64,000 nucleotides of DNA. It comes from Nyssa sinensis. Taxonomy: Eukaryota > Streptophyta > Magnoliopsida > Cornales > Nyssaceae. The position numbers and the translations under genes were made by a program. The stretch is from contig CM018047.1 in assembly GCA_008638375.1 (NCBI GenBank), forward strand, positions 50,848,679 to 50,912,678, read 5' to 3'. The notes beneath the pieces are model-generated. The model did not search any database and had not been told where the DNA came from. It saw only the letters and a list, made by a program, of their open reading frames with translations. Numbering within the stretch: the stretch's first letter is position 1; each line of letters opens with the position of its first letter. Positions 35,495 through 47,400 of this stretch are shown piece by piece.

Positions 35495-38400
35495 ATGTTC
35501 TCTCCTGCGACGAAGAAATCCAATTTCAGTGCTCGAAAAGACCGTACTCTAGGGTACGCAGACTCGCCGATAACTCCACTCGTAGAGAATCGAAGATTGC
35601 TTTATGACAATTCAATCCCTAACCGGCCCAACACCGGCACTCCTGCTCCATGGGCCTCTCGCTTGTCCGTTCTCGCCAGGTATCACATATACAAGTATAT
35701 ACACATATATAATACGCGCAGGATTTTTTATTCTAATAGGGTTACTGCGGTGAATTATTGAAGTTATAGGTGTTGTACTAATCTTGCTTTTGACAGAAAA
35801 TCCTATATCCAGGTATCTTAACAAGCTATTTGAAACACAAAAGAAAAATATTAGGAATAATACATCTTCTAGAGAAACAAGTAGAATTCTCAAAGGGAGA
35901 AACAAGTGAATTTCGGATCACAGTAGGCCTAAATCAAGGGTAAGTCCGTTCCTTTTTGCTTTAGTAATGGATGAGATGACTAGGCATATAAAAGATGTCA
36001 TTCCATGGTGTATGCTTTTTGCTGATGATATTGTCTTAATTGATGAAACTAAAAGATGGATAAATGATAAATTAATGATGTGGAGAGAAGCTCTAGAATC
36101 AAAATGATTCAAGACAAGAAGGACAAAAACTGAATATTTTGAGTTTAATTTTAGTAAAACTAGTAATACAAATGGGGATGGAGTGAAAATTGAAAATTGA
36201 GAGTTAATAAGAAGAGTTAATTTCATTATCTAGGTTCATTTATTCATCAAGAGGGAGAAGTTAGAGATGATGTTACTCATATAATTAAAGCAGCACAAGT
36301 TAAGTGGAAGAGTGCGTCTGAGATATTATGTGATCGGCATATACCTTTAAAATTAAAAGGTAAACTTTATAAAACAGTTATTAGCCAGCAATGTTGTATG
36401 GAACAGAATGTTGAGCAGTTCGTAAATAATATGTTAATAAGATGAGTATGACTGAAATGATGATGTGAAAGATGGATGTTTGATAAGACAAGAAAAGATA
36501 GAATTAGGAATGGACATATTCGTGAGATGGCAGAAATAGCACTTAAAGGAGATAAGATGAGAGAACATCGGCTAAGTTGTTATGATCATGTTAAACGAAG
36601 ACCAATAAATGCATCAATAAGGAATAACAACAGGGTTGATATTGAGGATCGTGCTAGGGCGGTAAAAAATAACTTTAGTAGAAGTAGTTAAAAAAGATAT
36701 GGTAATGGATGGTTTAATGGAAAGAATGACCTTAAATAGAAAAGAATGACGAGATAGGATTCTTATAGCCAACCCCAAATAATTGAGATAAGGCTTTGTT
36801 GAGTGGAGTTGAGTTAATAAATAAAATTTTAGTTGTTTAACTTAAGTACAATTAAATCCCCCACCCCCACCCCCCACAAACCCCAAAAAACAAAAAAAAG
36901 GAACAAAGAACAATGTAACAAAAAAGTAAAAAGAAAAAAAAAGAGAGGAAGAAGAATACCAGGGTATGTTACCAAGTTATGTGTGCTTTTGGTTATGAAA
37001 ATTATTATACCATTTGTTGTTGTTTTATCCAGAATTCCACCAGTCAAGAAGAGTGAGAAAGGGGATGATATAGATCCAATCAAGCCTGTATATGTTGGAG
37101 AGTTTCCCCAAGTGGTTCGTGATGAACAAGCCATATTCCTGAATAAGCATTTTCCTGGTTGGTACAGTTGGCTCCAATTTTTAATTAACCATTTCAGTTT
37201 ACTTAAAGGCTAGTATTCCTTCGAGGAAAATAAGCTGTATTTTCTCTGCCAGGTGATTGGTGCATTTCTGGTGGAATGGACAAGGGAACCTCTTTTGTGT
37301 GGCTTGTCTGTGGAAAAAGACTCTTTATCTGGAGTTACTTATCATCTGCAGCTTCAAGAAAATGTATTATTCTTGATATTCCTTCAAGTGTTTCAGAAAA
37401 TGGAGATATTAGCCAAAATTCTTATCATGGAAGCAGTTGGTCACTCTGTGTTATCCAATGGGATATCACACATAGGAGCACAAACAAAGTTATGCAAAAG
37501 TGTAATTCTGCTGGTGTTGTTTTGTGTAATCAGAAAACTCGAGCTGTTATATACTGGCCAGACATCTATTCTGAAGATGGGACTACACCGGTTACGAGTC
37601 TTACTTGTTCTGATGAATCAGGGGTGACTTTCTCACCTGGTGATGGGAAGACCACCCCAAACAAGCAGTGGCAACGTAGTAGTCAAGGAAGCAGTTCAAC
37701 GGTCTCAATCTCTTTTAACTCTTTGATAGCTTCTGCAATCTCTGTTACTGAACACATCTGTATTGCCCTTGCATGTAATTCCAATGGTGAGCTCTGGCAA
37801 TTCCATTGCAGCCCCACTGGCATTCAGCGTAAAAGAATTTATCAGGACTTTTTAAGTGCATCCTCTCAAGGCAGTGATGTTGGTCAACTCATTGGCAAGG
37901 GGTATCCAAGGTCATTGTGTTGGCGTTTTCCACAACTTTCTTTGGGAGAAACTAGTAGGCAGTTCTTTCTGTTGACAGATCATGAGATACAGTGTTTTGA
38001 TGTTAAACTAATTCCCGACTTTAATGTGTCAAAGCTCTGGTCTCATGAAATTATTGGCACTGATAGTGATTTGGGTATTAGAAAGGATCTGGCTGGTCAG
38101 AAGCGAATCTGGCCTCTGGATGTGCAGGTTGACAATCATGGCAAAGTAATTAGTATTCTTTTTGCCACCTTTTGCAAGGACCGGGTCAGCAGTTCGAGTT
38201 ACACGCAATACTCACTTCTGACCATGCAATATAAATCTGGGGTAAATATCTCCTCAGAATGTATCCAACCAAAACAGGAGAGGGTTTTGGAAAAAAAAGC
38301 TCCCATCCAAGTGATAATCCCAAAAGCAAGAGTAGAAGATGAAGACTTCTTATTTTCCATGAGATTACGGTTAGGGGGCAAGCCTTCTGGATCTGCAATT

Positions 38401-41400
38401 ATACTTTCTGGTGATGGAACTGCAACAGTCTCGCACTATTGGAAAAACTCTACCCGACTCTATCAATTTGATCTTCCTTATGATGCTGGGAAAGTTATAG
38501 ATGCTTCGGTTTTCCCTTCTTCAGATGATGGTGAAGATGGAGCATGGGCTGTACTCACAGAAAAAGCTGGAGTATGGGCAATTCCTGAGAAGGCTGTTTT
38601 GCTTGGTGGAGTTGAACCACCTGAGCGAAGCTTGTCACGTAAAGGGAGCTCGAATGAAGGATCTGCACAGGAGGAGAGAAGAAATGTCTCTTTCGTAGGC
38701 AACGTTCCCCCCAGAAGGGCTAGTTCCGAAGCATGGGATGCTGGAGATAGGCAAAGAGCGGTTTTCACTGGGATTGCACGTCGAACTGCTCAAGATGAAG
38801 AATCAGAAGCTCTCCTCAATTATCAATTCCATCATTTTCTTTTATCTGGGCAGGTTGATGGCTCACTTGATAAGCTTCGAAATTCGGGGGCATTCGAAAG
38901 GGATGGAGAAACCAATGTTTTTGCTCGGATAAGCAAATCAATTGTTGACACCCTAGCTAAACATTGGACAACGACCAGAGGTGCTGAGATTGTGGCTATG
39001 ACTGCTGTGTCCACCCAACTCATGGATAAGCAGCAGAAGCATCAAAGGTTTCTCCAGTTTCTTGCTCTATCCAAGTGCCATGAGGAACTGTGTTCTAGAC
39101 AGAGTATGATCAATTGTGCATTTTATTGTCTGCTGTGAACATATTTCTTTTGAGGTCTTCTCCATACATTTGACATGTGAAACTTGAAGCTCATGTTGTT
39201 TGAAGCTGTTATATTTTAACATATATTTGATGTGAATTAACTTGATCTGCATATGATTCAAAGCTTGCATGACATCTAAAAGGGAAGGGCAGTGTTAGGG
39301 TTTGATTCTTAGTGTTTTCCAAAAAAAAAAAGAGAGAATTTATTATTACTTACCCAAAAAAAAAAATGAAAAAGAATTAATTATATTCTAGAAACACTGA
39401 AGAATTTTCTTTAGGTCAGTACTCACAAAGACTTAATCGCACGAATTTGGAGGTAACCATGTCTGATAGCTGCGCCTGAGGTGCCTATATTCACTTTTGT
39501 CATTATCAACCATTCTGAACATATTGTGATATAGAATCTTTTTATCATGCCTGGAATGAAAAATATCAATATTTCTTGCTATCAAGTCTTTAATGGTATT
39601 TCTTCTACAGGAGCTTTCTTAAGTAATCTGCAGCTCTCATCTCCTTTGTTATCTTTGACTGATATTATGTTATCATAATGTGCTAATGCACTTATCAAGC
39701 ATATGATATAGTTTTCTGTTATCAGGAAAATCTTTGCAAATTATTATGGAACACGGTGAAAAGCTTGCTGGCATGATTCAACTGAGGGAACTACAAAACA
39801 TGATTAGCCATAACCGTTCAACTGGAGTTGGCTCTCCTTGTCAGAGTTCAGAAAGTGTAATTTCAGGTTCTCTTTGGGATCTGATTCAATTAGTTGGTGA
39901 GAGAACTCGTAGGAATACGATTCTTCTAATGGATAGGGACAATGCTGAAGTATTCTACAGCAAGGTTTCAGATCTTGAAGAAGTATTTTATTGCTTAGAC
40001 GGACAACTAGCTTGTTTAATCAGTGGGGAGATGCCATTGGTGGTTAAGATTCAACGAGTTTGTGAACTTTCTAATGCTTGCGTGACTTTAGTTCACACAG
40101 CCATGCAGTACAGAAATGAGCATCATATGTGGTACCCATCGCCTGAGGGATTAACACCATGGTTTTGCCAACCTGTTGTACGGATTGGGCTATGGAGCAT
40201 TGCCTCTTTCATGCTTCAGCTCTTAAATGAAATATATAGTCCTGATATGTCTGCGAAATCAGATTTCTATTCTCGATCAGATTTCTATTCTCATCTAGAA
40301 GTACTGGCTGAAGTTTTGCTTGAGGCATATTCTGGTGCTATCACAGCAAAAGTTGAACGTGAAGAACACAAAGGTCTATTAGATGAATATTGTTATAAGA
40401 GAGATACACTTCTTGACTCCCTTTATCAGCAGGTCAAAGGTTTTGTTGAAGCAGGATACCAGGTTAATCTTGTTCTTTTCAATTTATCCATGAAGTGTAG
40501 ATTAACAGTTATTATTTTGGTTTTCTTTTGTTTGTGATTTTTTTTTGCTGGATTGCTCCACTCACACAGAATGCAGCTGTGATTGTAACAATCTTTTAGA
40601 GACAGGTTGGGAATTTTTCAAAATGACCCATCGAGTTATTTGGTTTTTTAGAAAAACCAATCCTCTTTTTTTTTTTTTTTGGGATAAGTAAAGGTGTTTC
40701 TATAAAAAAGAGAGCGTTTGAGGGGGTGAAACTATATTTACAAAGGAGAGGCTGAAAAATTATAGCCTTAAACTCTCCCAAAAAATCGATCAAAGGACTT
40801 ATTTACGAAGGAAAGGCCTCTTTGGCCCAAAAATAAACATAAAAATTCATCTTTGGGACTTAAATCACAGATGATGATTAAATGAAGAAGTTATTGAATT
40901 TTTATTTAATGGCTTTATTATTTTAATATCTTCATAATATTTTTGTGATTTGTGTATTTTTATGTCAATTTTAATTGAAATAATGTCAGGTTTTTATTAT
41001 ATGGTTATATAAAAAAAATAAAAATGAAAATATATTCAATGTGTCTTTGATGTATCTGTGTCTTACTTTTTTGAAAAATGATGTGTCGGCATGTCCTTGT
41101 TGTGTTGTATCCGTGTTCTGTGCCCGTGTCCATGCTTCTTTGTCCCCCATTTAAAAACAACTCGACCTTGTGTTAACTGAATATATATATGACCACGAAC
41201 TCGTCCATATTGTGGTAAAAATAATTGAATCTTTTGAAGAACAATTAAATATTCAAGGAGTTCTTCTACCGTATCTTCCACGAAGTCTGTTACTTTAGGC
41301 CCTTTTTTATGATAATAATGCACTAGTTATAAAACAAAAAAATTATCTTCTTGATCCACCACAATTTCAATCTTATCATAAGCATTAGAATCATCCTTCA

Positions 41401-44400
41401 TGAATTTAGGTTCAATTTCATCTTTAGTGTCGACAACTTCAATGGAATTTTCTTGTTTCTTTGTATCAACAACTTCTTCCCACACACTAAAATTTTCAAT
41501 CAATTCATCTTCTTTATCATTTGCACCAACTTTTTTAGCAACGTCAATAGAAATAAGTTCAACTTTATTTTCTATGAACTCTTTGTGATCATTTTCAATG
41601 GATGAAATAACTTGATCTGCATCTCCTATGATAAGAGAGTCTTCTATAAGAATGTTGACTTCTTTGAACGGTTCAATATCTGCAATCTTATTAGTCAAAG
41701 TTGTTTCAACAATTTCATATTTTATTTGTACTTTTTCCGTGATGCTTTTCCATATTGACCTGTATTTATCTTCTAAAATTTACAAATAATTTCTTAGCAA
41801 AAATCTATCCATTAGTAGTCTCATCATTCTTGGCCATGAACAAACGCACATTTTTTTTTTGCAATTGTCTACGCCTCTGTAAATCAAGCCACCATTTTTT
41901 CGAGAATTCAATGAGTTTATATTTTGCCCAAAAATATTCTTTTTCTTCTGAAAGTCTCAAATCATCAAGTCAATCATCCAAATCATATATTCAATTACGA
42001 AAGTCTTCAAAAAAAAATACCATCAAAGTTAGGAAGTCTTTCGTAATTGCGAATAGCTCTTTCAATAGAAACGTGTTCACAAACAGGTTGACTGTGGACT
42101 CCATTGTCAATGCAATACCTATTGTCTTTACGATTCTCTTGAATCCAACTAACGCAACACGAAAACGTGAAGGAGAATCGAATACGTCAAATTTCTTAGT
42201 AACCAAGAAATTAGGGGACTCCTCACCTAAAAAGGAAAATAATTCTCTAAAATTTGTAATTATTTATTAATGATAAAAAAAATAACCAGACTGATATCAT
42301 ATTTATAGTGTTAGAATATTACTATTTTGACTAGGAAACAAAAAACTCCTATTTTTATATTAATCCTACTACAATAAAGACTATTAATTTGAATAGGAAA
42401 CTACTAATTCCTATATTTCCGATTCTATTCCTAATAAAAACTAGGAAACTAGAGAAATTAGAAATAAATCAAAATAGGAAACTAAACAATCCTAATACAA
42501 CTCTAAAACAAACATCCTTAATTTTCGGGTACCATATTTGTCCTACATCATAGTTGGTATAATTGGTAGTTCCCAAGACAAGCACCATGTGGCCCTTTGT
42601 TTGTGCCTACAATTGTGGACCGTGATTCAATAATAAATAGTTGGTTAAATTACACTGACCTCCTCTGAGATTTCTGAGATTACACTGATCTCTCCTACTT
42701 TACCTGACAATATACAGACATCCCCTTCCAGTCAAATTTTTTTTCTTCAAAATGACAAAATTGCCCCTTTCATGTTTTTTTCTTCAATTTTTTAATTTTT
42801 GACCAATTTCTTTTCTTTTTTCAAATAAATATTGATAAAACCTTAAATTTATTTTTATATAAAATAATAAAAGAAACTTTAAAAAAAGTTAGAAAAATTT
42901 GGTCAAAAATCAAAATTGAAAAAATGAAAAAATAAATAAATAAAGGAGTAGTTTTGTTATTTTGAAGAATTTTTTTGATTGGATGGGGTACCTATATATT
43001 GTCAAGTAAAGTAAGAAAAATCGGTGTAATTTCAAAAATCTCAGGAGAGGTCAGTGTAATTGTCAGAAATCTCAAGGGAGGTTAGTGTAATTTACCCTAA
43101 ATAGTTTGTAGTGTCAAGCTCAAGTGCTCTAGTTGAATTTTGGGTAATGACCTTAGTGAACTTTTGCGGTTGCATATTATTTTGAGAGAATTTGCTATAG
43201 AAGTCCAACTAACAGTGAACTTGTATTGTGTCAATAGGGTGGCTATATTATAGCACATAACCTAGTTAATGATGACAAAACTAAACAAATTTGAGTTCAA
43301 CCATCATTTCAATGAAGGATTAATAATTGATCTTAATAGTAAACAAACGAAAGTGATATTTCTAAAGATCTACTTTAGGAAAGTTGGCATGTGAGAGATT
43401 TAGAAGCAATCTTTGGGACAATCATGTAATTACATAATGGGAAATATCACGAGGTAAGGTTTCAAAATTTTAAGTTGTGCCAAAACTGAATTATAGACAT
43501 TACACCTTTGTTGTATTTGAGATGCTGAAGTTTGAAATCTTATTAAACCGTGTCCTTGATGTTGAGAGAGCTTGATATACATTATTGACCTATTCTCTAA
43601 CAATTTAAGCTTTTAGTGTAACTGATGATTTAACATGGTATCAAAGCCTTGGTTATGAGAGGTCTTGGGTTCAAGTCTCTCAATTTGCATTATTCTCCGT
43701 TTGCATTTGCATTCTTTTATGTCTGTCATTCCTTTGTCCCTCCATGTACGAGTTCGGGGTCGCATGTGAGGAGGAGTGTTGAGAGAGCTTGATATACATT
43801 GTTGGCTCATTCTCTAACTGCTTAAGCTTTTAGAGCAATTGGTGATTTAACACTTGACAACTTTGCTAGGTTGGGTCTTCTTCTTCTCACAAAGATGAAT
43901 TGCTGATCCATGATGGACACGTAAACAGCAAGCCAGTTGTTTTTTGTTTAGAAAATCTGAATATGGAATGAATAAATTACACTTTTCAAGAAAATGGATT
44001 GCTACATTTCACCTGATTCTGAATTTTAAGTATAAAATTATTATCTTAACAGGATTCAAGTGAAGGAACCGAAGAGCAAATTGAAGTGATTCTAAGAAAG
44101 CTTTCTTCAAATTTGTTGTCTATTGCAAACCGGCATGAAGGCTATCGAACTCTGTGGAATATATGCTGTGACCTCAATGATTCAGAACTCCTTAGAAATC
44201 TTATGGTATGAATATAATTTATTTTTTCTAACATTTGAGATGTATTCATAATAGTATAAAATGCACTTTTATTTGCCATTTTCTTTTGTTTATTTTGGAT
44301 CACTCTAGAGCTGTTGATTCATTTCCCCCTCTGCCTCATCCTTAGCTTTTTGTGTGTTTTCATTTTTACCCGAGAATTTGCATATTCTCTTGTGCAGCGT

Positions 44401-47400
44401 GATAGCATGGGGCCTAAAGGAGGGTTCAGCTACTTTGTTTTTAAACAGCTGTATGAGAAAAAACAGTTTTCCAAGCTTATAAGACTTGGGGAAGAGTTCC
44501 AGGAAGAGCTAGCTACTTTTCTAAAGCAGCACCGGGATCTCCTCTGGCTTCATGAAGTGTTTCGTCATCAATTCTCCTCAGCTTCTGAAACTCTCCATGT
44601 ATTAGCTCTTTCTCAAGATGACAGATCAACTTCTGCAGCTGAAGAGGGGACCGAGTCTTGTGACACTCTTTTGGAACCAACACTGGCAGAAAGAAAGCGT
44701 CTTCTGAATCTCTCAAAGATAGCTGCAATGGCAGGTTTTGTAGTCTATTCTCTAGAATTCCTTCTGAGATACTGTAGCTCCTTATCCCTGTTGCAGTTTT
44801 GGCTAACTTTTCCTTGAAAGAACTACTTTTTCTGGTTACCCTTGTATTAAATTCTGTTCAATGGTAAAGGTTTAAATGTGCAAAGTTGATGTGTTTTCAG
44901 TTTTTAATAACTGCAGGTTAAGCAACACACGTGACATTAGATGTAGTTAAATTCTGTTTCTGGTTGCTGCATGTAACTATTCTGAGGGGAACCAGATTAA
45001 TATCATACATGCTTAAGACCTACCTTTGTTTTGGTTGTTTAACCAAAGTCTAAAATTTATTGGCTAACTTTTTTATGATGTTGCTTGGGATGTAGTGCCA
45101 TTGTATCTTTTTTAGTGTCTTTGGCGGGAAAGGAATTGTAGAGTTATTGGAGAGGGGGGGGGGGGGGGGGAGGAAACCCTTAGGTAGATTAAAAGAATTG
45201 TTTTTGAAAAACTTGCACTATTGGATAGTTAGTGCTTTTCCTTCTTGTATAGATACTTTTATAGGTTTTTTGGGAAGTTGTAAGATCTAGCTTGGAGATT
45301 GTCTTTTGTATATGGGTTCATCTCCCTTAGGCGCCTTTTAATGAATATTTTCTTATCAAAATAAAATGATTTTACTTGTGTATAGTTGCTTGACATTCAT
45401 AAAGGTACACATGCAATTTTCTCCAGTTTACAAAAAATAATAAATTTAATTGCATGCAGTTTTTGCCAACAAAAGTGATCCCTGGATACTGACTCGCTTT
45501 CATGTCCTGTCAAAAGCACGGGGTGTTATTTTGCTGGAAATGTAAACTTTCCAAAATTTAGATGTTTGGATACAAATATTGGTTTGTGTGTTCGAGAGTG
45601 TATTGCATTGAATATGCATGCATATTTACATGTTTTTGATATATTGTGTCTGAAGAGCCATGCAATTACCAAACAAGAAGGTGGATTTTTCTAATTCAGC
45701 ATGCTAGTTATATCTTAATGTAGCTAGTTTTTAGAATATTCTGCATCTGGTATGCTCCAACTCCAGCACTGCATTTATGCTCTTCCTACTTAAAAGACTT
45801 GCAATTCTCTTTTAACGAGCACACAATTATACCATGATACAACTCAACTCAACAAACACACAATTATATCATGATATGAGCTTGAATTGGCTAGACAAGT
45901 TGGGATATTGAGGAACTCAATTATCTTCTTGTATGCAATAGTTTTTGAGACAGGAAAAGAAACAACAGCATTATATTCTGAAATATAGGGTAGAAAATTG
46001 AATGCCAATTAGTTTTCTTTATTTCCAACTTTAAATAAGTTTTATTCCTTTGATAGGAAATTAGCCATTTTCTTTGGTAATAATATTGATTCCAAATTTC
46101 TTACAAAAATTTTCATTCGTGTTTTTTGGTCATATAATCTTCACTAATATATTCTGTTTGTACTATGACTTTGTAATTCTTTTATTTAATAATTTACGTG
46201 TAATTGGTTCCTTTTTACATGTCTGGAACCTTTTAACCAGCTCAAGATGCTTTTGCTTCTTCACTGCTTGGGACGTTTGAGCAAACTGAGTTGTCCTATT
46301 TTTTGATTTAGTTCGAAAGCCGTGAATTTCATTGTCCAAACTGGGTCTATGATCCTTTCATGTGATATTAATCCCCAGTGCCACATAATTAACTGTTAAT
46401 GTAGTAAGATCAACATTTTAAGTTCAGGTATCTGGCAAGGCATCAGCGAAAGCGGAACACATCAATTTGAAGTCTGGGTAGTTGGTAGCAATCTCTGAGT
46501 TGTTGACAAATAGCATTCTCAAATGCTTATTGGATTTATCAAATGGTAAACTATGGAAATTCACATAGACAGTTTCCTGAAGATGTTTGGGCCACCCAAA
46601 CCAGTTGCAGGATGCACAAAAATTGGCAGTTTGGATGAATGGTATATACTCGTTTTTGTAGTGCTTCCTAGGTCACCTAAAAGTTCTATATGCAGCTGCT
46701 TGCCTTGCATTCAGTTGTATGCAGTTCATCCATTCAATTTTCAAAGCCATTGAAGTTGCACATGAACCTGGCAGTTTGCATGTTCAACTGCCCTCAAGCC
46801 TGGCTTCATCTAAGACTTCTCAAGTTTCATGCAAGGAAAATATAAAGCCTTTGGTAATTTAGAAATAGCTTCTGGACAACCAAATATCAGTAAGTTTGAT
46901 AATAGTGGGGAACTTATGAAAAAATTGATACTAGTAGAAAGATACAAGAGGTGATCATTAAAATGGTCAGGAAATGATATGCATATTAATTTCTGTTAAT
47001 TTGTTCCTGGTTCTGGTTTGTATTTCATTTGGTTGGGGAATGGGAAGAAAGTAAACTTGGAATTTCAGTATTATTTTATGTTTGGGGTACTGTGACATTC
47101 CAAATTTTGTTATTCTCCTGTGTCCTATAGATAAATAGACGGGAGTTATATTTTTCATGCAAATACTAGTATGATGATGCTTGTAATTGATGATTTCATA
47201 TATCCTGTTGCATTATAAACCAGACTAGATGTTTCAGTGCTTGCTTTTAACACTTAAGCGTGATGCTATATAAAATAAAGAATATCTACAATGTCTTTGT
47301 GGTTTTTGGTTTTGGAGATGGGGAGATGCTTTGTTTGCAAATAAGTTAAGACTTCTCAAATTTTGTTTTCTGCTTATGTTATAAACTAAATGTTCATTTT

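Noticed and set aside
41351..41605. + strand frames in NUP133 intron 4 (also 41755-42270)
   Set aside because: Antisense shadows of the - strand coding relic; composition is hydrophobic and without domains.
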